NCBI RefSeq assembly: GCF_010671595.1
Contig: NZ_JAABOP010000001.1
Coordinates: forward strand, 868,001-932,000
Origin: Muriicola jejuensis
GTDB taxonomy: Bacteria > Bacteroidota > Bacteroidia > Flavobacteriales > Flavobacteriaceae
DNA: 64,000 bases
Reading direction: 5' to 3'
The notes under the pieces were generated by a model. That model had not been told where the DNA came from. It saw nothing but the letters and a program-made list of their open reading frames with translations, and searched no databases. Of this stretch, positions 7,156-16,480 are shown one piece after another. Both the position numbers and the translations under genes were made by a program. Position 1 is the first letter of the stretch, and every line of letters starts with the position of its first letter.

Positions 7156-8409
7156 TTATTGTTTTACTACCAGTTGTACGGTCTCTTTCCCCCTTTGTTC
7201 GAGCAAAACCTCTTTCCCGTTCTGCAGGGACTCAATGGATTGTGCATCAAAATGCCTGATAGTGTAAAGGGATACGCCTTCGTGGCAAACCACTTTGAAT
7301 TTTCCCTTGAGATGGTTCAGGAGTTCTTCGAGTCGGCCGAATTTATTGTCGACACAGACCGAAAAACTGATGGCTGAATTCTGAATCATGTCGACCTTCA
7401 TCCGGTAATCGTGCAGGAGTTTGAACAGATCGCTGATGTTGTCCTCTACAATAAAGGAAAAGTCGAGGGAGGAAAGTTTCATCAGGACCTGGTTCTTCTT
7501 GACGATAAAGCAGGGTACCCTGGGATCTATCCCTTCTCCTTTCCCCACCGTGGTGCCCGGATCCTTTGGGTTCAAAAACGATTTCACATGAAGGGGGATC
7601 TCCTTCCTCTGCAAAGGTTGCAGGGTCTTTGGATGGATCACGGAGGCCCCGTAGAAAGCGAGTTCGATGGCTTCCCTGTAGGATATCTTGTTGAGCAGCT
7701 GTGATTTGTCGAAATACCTCGGGTCTGCATTAAGGACCCCCGGCACGTCCTTCCAGATGGTTACAGAATGGGCGTCCAGGCAATAGGCAAGGATGGCGGC
7801 GGTATAGTCAGACCCCTCCCTTCCGAGAGTGGTCGTGAAGTTGTTTTCGTCGCTTCCGATAAAGCCCTGGCTAACATAGAGTTTTCCTCTATCCAGGCCT
7901 TTTGAGACCTTTTCCTGTGTCTTCTTCCAGTCGATCCCCACATCCCGATACTTGTTGTCCGTCTTGATGTAATCCCTGATATCCAGCCAGGTATTCCTGA
8001 CCCCCACCTCATTGAGATACGCACTCACAATGGTAGTGGAGATCAGCTCCCCATAACAGACCACCTGGTCGTATACGAAGTTGTACTTTGGGGATTTATT
8101 CCAGGCCAGGAAACCCTTGATCTCTTCGAACAGGGATTTTACATCCCGGTAGACCGGGTGCTTTTCGGATTTAAAAAGTCCGTCCAGGATCTGCCGGTGA
8201 TAGTCACTTACCTCCTGAATGGCCCCAGGCAGGGCCGATTTATCCTTAAAATAGGCGTCGACCACCCCTTCCATGGCATTCGTAGTCTTCCCCATGGCCG
8301 AGATGACGAGAAAGGTATCTTCCGTGCCCGTTTCCCCCAGTACCTTCACCAGATTTCTGACCCCTTCGGCATCCTTTACCGAGGCCCCTCCAAATTTGAA
8401 TATCCTCAT
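7156..8409 (-). CDS. Aspartate kinase (monofunctional)
   Basis: A 417-residue aspartate kinase that phosphorylates aspartate at the start of lysine, threonine and methionine synthesis. It opens with the signature FKFGGASV. TLGREGSDYTAA and the IWKDVPGVLNADPR block of the kinase domain follow. The last 130 residues are ACT-like (KLSSLDFSFI). It is not fused to homoserine dehydrogenase. It is shorter than the roughly 450 residues of E. coli LysC, as is usual for this Bacteroidota form. It starts within the stop codon of the upstream GNAT gene (4-base overlap), so the two are coupled. Confidence 0.93.
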   Translation of the reverse strand: MRIFKFGGASVKDAEGVRNLVKVLGETGTEDTFLVISAMGKTTNAMEGVVDAYFKDKSALPGAIQEVSDYHRQILDGLFKSEKHPVYRDVKSLFEEIKGFLAWNKSPKYNFVYDQVVCYGELISTTIVSAYLNEVGVRNTWLDIRDYIKTDNKYRDVGIDWKKTQEKVSKGLDRGKLYVSQGFIGSDENNFTTTLGREGSDYTAAILAYCLDAHSVTIWKDVPGVLNADPRYFDKSQLLNKISYREAIELAFYGASVIHPKTLQPLQRKEIPLHVKSFLNPKDPGTTVGKGEGIDPRVPCFIVKKNQVLMKLSSLDFSFIVEDNISDLFKLLHDYRMKVDMIQNSAISFSVCVDNKFGRLEELLNHLKGKFKVVCHEGVSLYTIRHFDAQSIESLQNGKEVLLEQRGKETVQLVVKQ

Positions 8410-8885
8410 GACTTGTTTAAGTATTTTTTGATTCCAGCCTCATCCAGCTGCACCACATCCCAGTCGCGCATCACCCTGGCACCCTTGCGTTCGTAAAAGG
8501 CAATGGCCGACTCATTCCAGTCCAGTACCTCCCAACTGATCCGTTTTACCCCTTGGTCATACCCGTATTTCACGACACGATCCAGGAGCGCATTGCCCAG
8601 ACCTTTCCCTCTCATCTCCGCAGTGACGATGAGGTCTTCCAGATGCAATACCTTGCCCTTCCAGGTTGAATATCTGGGATAGACCAGGGCCATCCCGCGG
8701 ATCGCACCGTCTACCTCCCCGACGAAACACTGAAAACTAGGGGAGCTGCCAAAGCCGTCCTCCACCAGGTCCTGTAAAGTGACGTCCACAGCATGGGGCT
8801 CTCTTTCGAAATGAGCAAGTTCCCTGATCAGGTCGAGGACAGCAGGCATGTCCGTTGCCCTCGCCTCCCGGATGACTATCTTCAT
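8406..8885 (-). CDS. GNAT-family N-acetyltransferase (diamine acetyltransferase-like)
   Basis: A 159-residue GNAT enzyme. The acetyl-CoA loop is in MRGKGLGNALLDRVV. The N-terminal IREARATDMPAVLDLIRELAHFE and the C-terminal WNESAIAFYERKGARVM resemble spermidine/spermine or thialysine acetyltransferases of the SSAT group. The substrate is not fixed by sequence; an amino-acid or polyamine amine is likely. It is the first gene of the pair with aspartate kinase and reads away from fbp across a 111-bp divergent promoter region. Confidence 0.85.
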   Translation of the reverse strand: MKIVIREARATDMPAVLDLIRELAHFEREPHAVDVTLQDLVEDGFGSSPSFQCFVGEVDGAIRGMALVYPRYSTWKGKVLHLEDLIVTAEMRGKGLGNALLDRVVKYGYDQGVKRISWEVLDWNESAIAFYERKGARVMRDWDVVQLDEAGIKKYLNKS

Positions 8886-8996
8886 AATTGTTACAAATAA
8901 AACACTAAGTTATAATTTTAAAAAACGATTGCCTTACGAAATCGTTTTAGTTTCACAAAATGTCCGATATTTGTGCGCAAATAACACAGCCCCAGA

Positions 8997-10004
8997 ATGG
9001 ACAAAAAGAACACCACCCTTGGAGAGTTCATCATTGAAAACCAATCTTCCTTCCAATACTCTTCCGGCGAGCTCTCCAAGCTCATAAACGCCATTCGCCT
9101 GGCGGCCAAGGTGGTCAATCACGAGGTGAACAAAGCGGGGCTCATCGACATCCTGGGGGCAGCCGGGGATACGAATATACAGGGGGAGGACCAGCAAAAA
9201 CTGGACGTGCTGGCCAACGACCGTTTTATTCAAACTCTCAAGAACAGGGAGATCGTTTGCGGGATAGCCTCGGAAGAGGAAGACCACTTTATCAGCGTAA
9301 ACAGCCACGACGAAAAACATCAGAACAAGTATGTGGTCCTGATCGATCCGCTGGACGGTTCCTCTAATATTGACGTGAATGTCTCCGTGGGTACGATCTT
9401 CTCGATCTACCGCAGGGTTACCCCCATCGGGAGTCCGGTGACCCTGGAAGACTTCCTTCAGCCGGGGATCAACCAGGTAGCCGCGGGCTATATCATCTAT
9501 GGGACCTCCACCATGCTGGTCTACACCACCGGAGACGGCGTCAACGGGTTTACCCTGAATCCGGCCATTGGCACCTTCTACCTCTCCCATCCACGAATGG
9601 AATTTCCGGAAACCGGGAAGATCTATTCCGTCAACGAAGGGAACTATATCCATTTTCCCCAGGGAGTCAAGGACTATATCAAATACTGCCAGAGAGAGGA
9701 GGATGACCGTCCCTATACCTCCCGTTATATCGGGTCACTGGTCTCGGATTTCCACCGCAATATGATAAAGGGCGGGATCTATATCTATCCAAAGAGCAGT
9801 ACGGCTTCAGAGGGTAAGCTCAGGCTTTTGTACGAGTGCAATCCCATGGCATTCCTGGCAGAGCAGGCCAGAGGGAAGGCCAGCGACGGTTTCAGGCGCA
9901 TCATGGAAATTCAACCCACGGAGCTACACCAGCGGATCCCTTTCTTTTGCGGTAGCAGGAAGATGGTGGAAAAGGCCGAAGAATTTATGGCTGCACAAAA
10001 GTGA
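8997..10004 (+). CDS. fbp: Fructose-1,6-bisphosphatase class 1
   Basis: A 335-residue class I fructose-1,6-bisphosphatase, the committed step of gluconeogenesis in the cytoplasm. Diagnostic elements are [12 protein letters not shown], the metal-binding acidic cluster SEEED, the active-site signature [10 protein letters not shown], and the substrate-binding [14 protein letters not shown]. Length is normal for the family. It stands alone between a divergent GNAT gene and a convergent TerB-like gene 16 bases downstream. The weak TATTTG element about 25 bases before the ATG is only a partial match to the Bacteroidota -7 consensus. Confidence 0.96.
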   Translation: MDKKNTTLGEFIIENQSSFQYSSGELSKLINAIRLAAKVVNHEVNKAGLIDILGAAGDTNIQGEDQQKLDVLANDRFIQTLKNREIVCGIASEEEDHFISVNSHDEKHQNKYVVLIDPLDGSSNIDVNVSVGTIFSIYRRVTPIGSPVTLEDFLQPGINQVAAGYIIYGTSTMLVYTTGDGVNGFTLNPAIGTFYLSHPRMEFPETGKIYSVNEGNYIHFPQGVKDYIKYCQREEDDRPYTSRYIGSLVSDFHRNMIKGGIYIYPKSSTASEGKLRLLYECNPMAFLAEQARGKASDGFRRIMEIQPTELHQRIPFFCGSRKMVEKAEEFMAAQK

Positions 10005-10020
10005 GGAGGGTCAGGAAACC

Positions 10021-10452
10021 TTAGTCCCTTTCGCGCTCCATCATGTATTTGTAATCCTCAAAGTCGAATTTACCCCTAAAAAGGATGATGGATTTGCGGA
10101 TGACCTCGTCAGCTTTGGACGAAGAATACCCCAGAGCTAAGGCGTATTTTTTGATCAACCTCACCTCGTCCTCGTCTATTTGAGCGTCTGCAAAAATGAT
10201 CTTAAAGAGATCGAAAAGCCTTTCCAGTCTTTTTTCAGATTCATAAGGAGCTTCAATCGGATATTTATTTCCCTTTTTCATGACCTCCTTGATCTCCTCT
10301 CCTGTGATATCGAGTTTCACAGCAAATTTGTCAATCACCTTTTGCTCCCTGGGGTTAATTTCACCATCCACTGCAGCCAGTGAGGCGATGGCCGCAAAAT
10401 GCGCCAGATTGTTGCGCCTTTCGCTGTGGTCGTATAAATCTTTAATCGGCAT
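10021..10452 (-). CDS. TerB-like alpha-helical protein
   Basis: A 143-residue all-helical protein of the TerB/DjlA-N type: AAIASLAAVDGEINPREQKVI followed by a second DAQIDEDEVRLIKKYALALG unit. These acidic EF-like helix pairs (DGEI, DAQIDEDE) bind divalent metal in TerB. Function in the cell is unknown; family members are tied to tellurite resistance and membrane stress. The ATG at 10452 gives MPIKDLYD. The longer reading to 10506 adds 18 residues of low-quality sequence. It is convergent with fbp. Confidence 0.75.
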   Translation of the reverse strand: MPIKDLYDHSERRNNLAHFAAIASLAAVDGEINPREQKVIDKFAVKLDITGEEIKEVMKKGNKYPIEAPYESEKRLERLFDLFKIIFADAQIDEDEVRLIKKYALALGYSSSKADEVIRKSIILFRGKFDFEDYKYMMERERD

Positions 10453-10652
10453 AAGACATATAATTCTAGGCCTCAAAGATACTCCTTTTGGAGGGTAAAT
10501 ATTCAAATTTCACGGATGAAATTTATCCCTTATCATCCCATTCATCAGGTCATTCCTATCATATCCCGCTTCTCATTTGGTCCGGGAAAACCCTTCTATT
10601 CCCGAATACCTTCCAAGGAGTGGCAAGGATTATTTTGTAACTTGCCCCTGCT

Positions 10653-11675
10653 ATGGAAAACCCGCTCTTGGCCTTCACCGATAAAGGCATCTACTGTGAG
10701 CAAGCCGGGGTCTACCTCGATCCCTGGAAGCCAGTAGATAAGGCCATCATATCCCACGGACATGCCGATCACAGCCGATGGGGCCACGGACGGTATATCA
10801 CTCATGAACGTAATGTCCCCATCATTGAACACCGACTCGGAAACATTCACAGTACGGGGGTTTCCTGGGGGGAATCCTTTACGGTGAACGGGGTCCGTTT
10901 CAGCCTCCATCCGGCCGGGCATATTCCCGGATCCTCCCAGATCCGCGTGGAATACAAAGGGGAGGTCTGGGTCTTTTCCGGGGATTACAAGACCGGGGAT
11001 GACGGACTTTCCACCCCTTATGAACCGGTTCGCTGCCACGCCTTTATCACCGAATGCACCTTCGGATTGCCAGCCTTCAAATGGAGACCACAGGAGGAAG
11101 TCTTTAGGGATATCAACGAATGGTGGGCCGAGAACAGATCGGAAGGAAAGACTTCCATTCTTTTCGGATATAGCCTTGGCAAGGCACAACGCCTGCTGAA
11201 GCACCTGGACACTTCCATTGGTAAGGTCTACACCCATGCCGCGATCGAAAATATGAACGAGGTGATCCGGACCTTCCTCCCCTTACCCGAAACCAGCCGT
11301 ATCACTAAAGAAACCCAAAGGGATGAACTCAGAGGACACCTGGTTTTAGCGCCTCCCAGTGCCCATGGCAGCCCTTGGCTGCGCAAAATGGTCCCCTATG
11401 AAACCGCGACCGCCAGCGGGTGGATGGCCTTTCGGGGAGCCAGGAGGAGGAGGGCCGTAGACAGGGGGTTTGTACTAAGCGACCACTGTGACTGGGCTGG
11501 GCTTCTGGAAAGCATAGAGGCCACCGGAGCTACCCGCGTTATTTGTACCCATGGCTATTCGGATATCTTCTCCCGATTCCTCAGGGAAAAAGGGCTGGAC
11601 GCACGAACCGAGGAGACCCAGTACGAAGGGGAACTGGCTGAAATGAACTCCACGGAGGGAGCCGAGATCACGTGA
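10653..11675 (+). CDS. Ligase-associated DNA exonuclease (metallo-beta-lactamase fold)
   Basis: A 340-residue metallo-beta-lactamase/beta-CASP-like nuclease of the ligase-associated DNA exonuclease type. The zinc-binding signature HGHADH is at residues 35-40. Further ligands are in AGHIPGSSQ and FSGDYKTG, and a late DHCDW follows. It is expected to trim DNA ends for the ligase encoded next, in the four-gene ligase-associated damage response. It is the first gene of that operon. The stop codon TGA is six bases before the ligase ATG. Confidence 0.92.
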   Translation: MENPLLAFTDKGIYCEQAGVYLDPWKPVDKAIISHGHADHSRWGHGRYITHERNVPIIEHRLGNIHSTGVSWGESFTVNGVRFSLHPAGHIPGSSQIRVEYKGEVWVFSGDYKTGDDGLSTPYEPVRCHAFITECTFGLPAFKWRPQEEVFRDINEWWAENRSEGKTSILFGYSLGKAQRLLKHLDTSIGKVYTHAAIENMNEVIRTFLPLPETSRITKETQRDELRGHLVLAPPSAHGSPWLRKMVPYETATASGWMAFRGARRRRAVDRGFVLSDHCDWAGLLESIEATGATRVICTHGYSDIFSRFLREKGLDARTEETQYEGELAEMNSTEGAEIT

Positions 11676-11681
11676 TTGCTT

Positions 11682-13283
11682 ATGAAGGACTTTGCCCAAC
11701 TCATCCGGAAACTCGACAGTACCAACAAGACCTCCGTTAAGGTAAAGGCCCTCGCCTCCTATTTTAACCTGGCCTCCGATCGGGACAAGGTATGGACCAT
11801 CGCCATCCTATCGCACAGGCGACCTTCCAGGCCTGTGAACACAACCCTGCTAAGGCAGTGGGCGTCCGAAGTGGCCGGGGTCCCGCACTGGTTATTTGAG
11901 GAAAGTTACCACATCGTGGGCGACCTCGCTGAGACCATTGCCCTGGTGGTTTCCGGCAAGAAGGAAATTGACAAGCCACTCGCTCAGGTATTGGATGAAC
12001 TCATCCCCTTAAAAAAGAGATCAGAAGAAGAGAAAAAGAACTATGTGGTTGAGCATTGGCTTGGATTCTCTTTTTACGAGCGTTTCGTGTTCACCAAACT
12101 CATTACGGGCGGTTTCAGGATAGGGATCAGCCAGAAACTCATGACCCGTTCCCTGTCACTGGCAACCGGTATCGATGAGGATATCCTCGCCTATAAGCTC
12201 ATGGGCGACTGGGATCCCAACACCATCAGCTTCCAGGAACTGGTCCTCGAAAAAAACAAAACGGACCTGCTGTCAAAGCCCTATCCGTTTTATCTCGCAT
12301 ATGCCCTTGAAGATGAACCGGAAAACCTGGGTGACCCATCCGAATGGCTGGCAGAACACAAATGGGATGGGATAAGGTCACAGGTGATCTTCAGGAATGA
12401 TGAGGTCTTCGTATGGAGCAGAGGGGAAGAACTCGTTACGGACAAATACCCGGAGTTCTCCCTTCTGCTGGAACACATCCCAAACGGGACCGTGATCGAC
12501 GGGGAGATCCTCCCTTATCCCAAAAACAGCATCGGAACGTTTAACGATCTGCAAAAACGCATCGGACGTAAAACAGTTTCCAAGGCCCTTCTCAAAAAAA
12601 TACCTGTTATCCTGATGGCCTATGACCTCTTGGAATGGGAGGGAGTCGACTTGAGGGAACAGCCTTTCGAAGAGAGGCGCAAAAAACTGGAAGTATTAGC
12701 AGAACCCCTGGTTCCCGATTCATCCATACCTCTCTATCTCTCCGGGACCATGGGCTTTGAACATTGGTCCGATTTTGCCGCTGAAAGGGACAGGGCCAGG
12801 GAGAAAAAAAGCGAAGGGCTCATGCTGAAGCGCAAGGACTCGCCCTATAGGGTAGGCCGTAAGAAGGGGGACTGGTGGAAGTGGAAAGTGGACCCGCTTA
12901 CCATTGATGCCGTCCTGACCTATGCCATGAGGGGACATGGCAGAAGGAGCAATCTGTTTACCGACTACACCTTTGGCCTCTGGAATACGACCGAGGACGG
13001 GGAGCGCGAACTGGTAACCTTCGCCAAGGCCTACTCCGGACTTACCGATGCCGAATTCAGAAAAGTGGATGCCTGGATCAAGAAGAATACCCTGGAGCGG
13101 TTCGGGCCGGTGAGAAGCGTAACCCCCTACCATGTGTTCGAGATCGCCTTTGAGGGTCTGGCCCCTTCTGGAAGGCACAAAAGTGGTGTCGCTACCCGGT
13201 TCCCCCGTATCCTCCGATGGCGGACTGACAAAAGCATTGAAGAGGCCAATACCCTGGACGATCTCAAAAAACTCATTCCCTGA
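11682..13283 (+). CDS. ATP-dependent DNA ligase of the damage-response cluster
   Basis: A 533-residue ATP-dependent DNA ligase. The adenylated lysine is in EHKWDGIR near residue 227. Other nucleotidyltransferase motifs are visible: VIDGEIL, GLMLKRKDSPY and GDWWKWK. The N-terminal 200 residues form the DNA-binding domain of the archaeal/eukaryotic-like ligases, and an OB domain completes the C-terminus. It is distinct from the NAD-dependent LigA that replicates the chromosome. The ATG at 11682 is preferred over a TTG at 11676. The helicase begins nine bases after the stop, indicating one transcript. Confidence 0.95.
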   Translation: MKDFAQLIRKLDSTNKTSVKVKALASYFNLASDRDKVWTIAILSHRRPSRPVNTTLLRQWASEVAGVPHWLFEESYHIVGDLAETIALVVSGKKEIDKPLAQVLDELIPLKKRSEEEKKNYVVEHWLGFSFYERFVFTKLITGGFRIGISQKLMTRSLSLATGIDEDILAYKLMGDWDPNTISFQELVLEKNKTDLLSKPYPFYLAYALEDEPENLGDPSEWLAEHKWDGIRSQVIFRNDEVFVWSRGEELVTDKYPEFSLLLEHIPNGTVIDGEILPYPKNSIGTFNDLQKRIGRKTVSKALLKKIPVILMAYDLLEWEGVDLREQPFEERRKKLEVLAEPLVPDSSIPLYLSGTMGFEHWSDFAAERDRAREKKSEGLMLKRKDSPYRVGRKKGDWWKWKVDPLTIDAVLTYAMRGHGRRSNLFTDYTFGLWNTTEDGERELVTFAKAYSGLTDAEFRKVDAWIKKNTLERFGPVRSVTPYHVFEIAFEGLAPSGRHKSGVATRFPRILRWRTDKSIEEANTLDDLKKLIP

Positions 13284-13292
13284 GATCCCGAT

Positions 13293-15755
13293 ATGAAAAA
13301 GATCCCTTCATTCTCAATAGCCGAGTCCTGGTTCCGCGAACAGGGGTGGACCCCATTCCCTTTCCAGAAAGAGACCTGGAAAGCCTACCTCGAAGGAAAG
13401 AATGGATTGCTGAACGCCCCTACCGGGAGCGGAAAGACCTATGCGCTGTGGTTCCCCATTGTCCTGGATTACATTCGGGAAAACCCGGATTACCTCAAAA
13501 AGCATCCCAAAGGCCTGAAAGCCGTTTGGATCACGCCCTTGCGCGCACTTTCCCAGGAGATCAGGCAGTCAGCAGAACGCATCATAAATGATCTTGGCCT
13601 GCCCCTTTCGGTAGGCATAAGGACAGGGGACACTTCAACCAGGGAGCGCAGTGCCCAGCGCAAATCTATGCCCGACCTGCTGATCACCACCCCCGAGAGC
13701 TTGCAACTCCTGCTCGCCTCAAAGGGATACCACAAGACCTTTTGGGACTGCCGTGCAATAGTCGTGGATGAATGGCACGAACTGCTGGGGACGAAAAGAG
13801 GGGTTCAGATGGAACTCGCCCTGTCCAGATTAAAGACCCTCTCCCCTAAATTGCGTATTTGGGGAATCTCAGCCACCATAGGGAACCTGGAACAGGCAAG
13901 GCAGGTCCTTTTGGGTCCGGAAAGCAACGCCTATAACAATTCCGTCCTTATCCGGGCGAGCCTCGATAAGAAAATACGGGTGGTCAGCATCATTCCCGAA
14001 GAGATCGAGACCTTTCCCTGGAGGGGGCATTTGGGGCTCAGGCTCCTGGACAGTGTGATCCCCATCATAAGGGAAAGCAAGACCACCCTGATCTTCACCA
14101 ATACCCGCAGCCAGTGCGAGATCTGGTACCAGAAGATCCTGGAACGTTATCCTGAACTCGCCGGGGAAATGGCCATGCACCATGGCAGCATCAACAAGGA
14201 CACCCGGATCTGGGTAGAGGAAGCCATCCGGAACGAAGAACTCAAGGCCGTGGTCTGCACCTCCAGCCTGGACCTGGGGGTCGACTTTGCCCCCGTGGAA
14301 ACCGTCATACAGATCGGAGGGCCAAAAGGAGTGGCCCGATTCATGCAGCGTGCAGGCCGCAGTGGGCATCGGCCGGGGAAAGAAAGCGTGATCTACTTCC
14401 TGCCTACACATGCCATAGAACTGGTGGAGGCCTCTGCCCTGGAGCAGGCTGTGGCCAAAAACGCAGTGGAAGACCGTATCCCCTATCTGAGTAGTTATGA
14501 TGTTTTGGTGCAATATCTAACCACCCTGGCCGTGTCAGAAGGGTTCTTCCCTTCGGAGATCTACCGGGAGGTAAAAAGCACTTTCTGTTACCAGGGGATC
14601 ACGGAGGACGAATGGCGCTGGTTGCTGAATTTCCTGGTCATGGGTAGCCAGAGCCTGCAGAGGTACGACGAATACAAGAAGGTGGAGGCAGATCCCGATG
14701 GCAGGCTGGTGGTGAACAACAGGGGGATAGCCATGAGACACAGATTCCAGATCGGTACGATCGTGGGCGACGCCCACCTTACGGTCCGATATCAGAAAGG
14801 CGGGTACATAGGTTCCATAGAAGAGTACTTTATCTCCAAACTCACCCCTGGGGATGTATTCACTTTTGCGGGCAGGAATCTGGAATTCATCCGGATCAAG
14901 GATATGCAGGCCCTTGTGAGGAATTCCAATAAAAAAACGAACAAGGTACCCAGTTGGATGGGAGGCAGGCTAACCCTGTCGGCACAAATGTCCCAATTGC
15001 TTAGGGAAGAGCTTTATTCAGCAAACCTCCCCCCTGCTGAACAATCCGAAGCGATCCGCTGCCTGGCCCCAATCTTCCGCCGGCAGGAGCAGGAAAGCCT
15101 CGTTCCGGGCCCAGGGACCTTCCTTATAGAGACCTTTAAGACCAGGGATGGATACCACCATATTTTCTATCCCTTTGAAGGCAGGTTCGTTCACGAAGCC
15201 ATGGGTAGTCTTTTGGGGTATCGGGTGAGCCTTCTTTCGCCCATCACCTTTTCCCTGGCCTTCAACGACTATGGCTTCGAATTGCTCTCGGACCAGGAGA
15301 TCGATATACAGGCCATCATCGACAATGATCTTTTCAGCACGGCATATTTACTGGACGACCTGCAAAAAAGCCTGAATTCCACCGAAATGGCCAGACGAAA
15401 ATTCAGAGACATCGCCGTAATCAGCGGTATGGTCTTCACCGGCTATCCGGAGAAGGGCGTAAAGATGAAGCATCTGCAAAGCAGTTCCCAACTCCTGTTC
15501 GAGGTTTTTAAGGACTACGAACCGGACAACCTGTTGTACTTACAGGCCTATCGGGAAACCTTTGAGCACCAGCTGGAAGAAGGAAGGCTCCGCCTCGCCC
15601 TGGAACGCATAGGCAGGCAGGAGATCGTCTGGAAACCCTGCAGTAAGCCCACCCCTTTTTCCTTCCCTATCATCACAGACCGGTTGAGGGAAAAGATGTC
15701 GAGCGAAAAGCTGGCAGACCGGATTAAAAAAATGACCGCCCTCCTGATGAAATAG
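13293..15755 (+). CDS. Ligase-associated DEXH-box helicase (Lhr-like)
   Basis: An 820-residue superfamily 2 helicase of the Lhr-like ligase-associated group. Walker A is NAPTGSGKT at residues 41-49, the Walker B box is VVDEWHEL, motif III is ISATIG, and the second RecA domain contains CTSSLDLGVD and QRAGRSGH. The C-terminal third carries the winged-helix/DUF4145-like region typical of Lhr core proteins. It probably unwinds or remodels damaged DNA for the exonuclease and ligase encoded upstream. Length fits the family. Confidence 0.94.
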   Translation: MKKIPSFSIAESWFREQGWTPFPFQKETWKAYLEGKNGLLNAPTGSGKTYALWFPIVLDYIRENPDYLKKHPKGLKAVWITPLRALSQEIRQSAERIINDLGLPLSVGIRTGDTSTRERSAQRKSMPDLLITTPESLQLLLASKGYHKTFWDCRAIVVDEWHELLGTKRGVQMELALSRLKTLSPKLRIWGISATIGNLEQARQVLLGPESNAYNNSVLIRASLDKKIRVVSIIPEEIETFPWRGHLGLRLLDSVIPIIRESKTTLIFTNTRSQCEIWYQKILERYPELAGEMAMHHGSINKDTRIWVEEAIRNEELKAVVCTSSLDLGVDFAPVETVIQIGGPKGVARFMQRAGRSGHRPGKESVIYFLPTHAIELVEASALEQAVAKNAVEDRIPYLSSYDVLVQYLTTLAVSEGFFPSEIYREVKSTFCYQGITEDEWRWLLNFLVMGSQSLQRYDEYKKVEADPDGRLVVNNRGIAMRHRFQIGTIVGDAHLTVRYQKGGYIGSIEEYFISKLTPGDVFTFAGRNLEFIRIKDMQALVRNSNKKTNKVPSWMGGRLTLSAQMSQLLREELYSANLPPAEQSEAIRCLAPIFRRQEQESLVPGPGTFLIETFKTRDGYHHIFYPFEGRFVHEAMGSLLGYRVSLLSPITFSLAFNDYGFELLSDQEIDIQAIIDNDLFSTAYLLDDLQKSLNSTEMARRKFRDIAVISGMVFTGYPEKGVKMKHLQSSSQLLFEVFKDYEPDNLLYLQAYRETFEHQLEEGRLRLALERIGRQEIVWKPCSKPTPFSFPIITDRLREKMSSEKLADRIKKMTALLMK

Positions 15756-15779
15756 GCTTTCCCAGAAGAGCTTTCTTCT

Positions 15780-15787
15780 TACCTTTG
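15780..15787 (+). promoter_or_regulatory. Candidate -7 element upstream of pdeM
   Basis: TACCTTTG is an exact match to the Bacteroidota -7 consensus TAnnTTTG. It ends five bases before the pdeM ATG, so a transcript from it would be nearly leaderless. The -33 partner is weak (TTTC). It may give pdeM expression independent of the ligase operon. Confidence 0.4.
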
Positions 15788-15792
15788 AGGAC

Positions 15793-16428
15793 ATGACGAC
15801 CCAGACCCTCATCATAGCTGACCAGCATTTAGAATTGCATCCCTCGGGAGTGATCTACTGGCGCGAAGAGGCCACCCTGCTCATCAGCGACCTCCACCTG
15901 GGGAAGGTCACCCACTTCAGAAAGTACGGTGCTGCCGTACCCCAGAAGGCCATTGAACAGAATTTCGAAGTGCTGGAACAAAACCTCCACTATTTCAGGC
16001 CCAGAAAGATCTGTTTCCTGGGTGATCTCTTTCACTCCAGCATGAACAGCGAATGGCATCGTTTCGAGGAATGGGTAAAAAAGACAGAGGCGGAATTTCT
16101 CCTGATTTCCGGGAATCACGACATCATATCCCCCCTGAAGTACGAAGCCCTGGGCATCACCCAGGTCCCCGAACTAGTGTGGGGGCCCTTTTTACTGACC
16201 CATTTTCCGGAAGAACGGGCAGGCTACTTTAATCTCTCAGGGCATATACACCCCGCTGTAAGGCTAAGGGGCCATGGACGTCAGTCCCTCAGGTTGCCGT
16301 GTTTCTTCAAGAACAAGCACCAGCTCATCCTGCCTGCCTTCGGCGCTTTTACAGGTTCTCATGTCCTGGAAAAAAGTGAGGAGGACGAAGTCTACGCCAT
16401 AGCAGATGCTGCAGTGATAAAAATATAG
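15793..16428 (+). CDS. pdeM: Ligase-associated damage-response endonuclease PdeM
   Basis: A 211-residue calcineurin-like metallophosphoesterase. All the metal-binding motifs are visible in order: ISDLHLGK, LGDLFHS, SGNHD and SGHIHP. It corresponds to PdeM, the DNA endonuclease member of the ligase-associated DNA damage response. It is the fourth gene of the cluster, 37 bases after the helicase, and mfd follows. Its catalytic set looks intact. Confidence 0.92.
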   Translation: MTTQTLIIADQHLELHPSGVIYWREEATLLISDLHLGKVTHFRKYGAAVPQKAIEQNFEVLEQNLHYFRPRKICFLGDLFHSSMNSEWHRFEEWVKKTEAEFLLISGNHDIISPLKYEALGITQVPELVWGPFLLTHFPEERAGYFNLSGHIHPAVRLRGHGRQSLRLPCFFKNKHQLILPAFGAFTGSHVLEKSEEDEVYAIADAAVIKI

Positions 16429-16434
16429 ACCTCC

Positions 16435-16466
16435 TTTGCAGGGGCCGACCCTGGGGCTTATCTTTG
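16435..16466 (+). promoter_or_regulatory. mfd promoter (Bacteroidota sigma-A type)
   Basis: TTTG at 16435-16438 and TATCTTTG at 16459-16466 are separated by 20 bases. This is a full match to the Bacteroidota -33/-7 consensus (TTTG, 19-21 bases, TAnnTTTG). Transcription would start near 16472, which rules out the TTG at 16436 as the mfd start codon. Confidence 0.75.
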
Positions 16467-16480
16467 CACAAAAATTGCAG

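Noticed and set aside
8934-9653. Long open frame on the minus strand of fbp
   Set aside because: It is the reverse-strand shadow of the strongly conserved fructose-bisphosphatase gene and has no recognisable motif.
10507-10652. Possible promoter TTATTTTG upstream of the exonuclease gene
   Set aside because: It departs from TAnnTTTG at the second base and no -33 element is well placed; too weak to list.
10653-16428. Anti-phage defence island or Ku/LigD end-joining system
   Set aside because: The four genes fit the known ligase-associated damage-response cluster; there is no Ku, no LigD polymerase domain and no other defence gene nearby.
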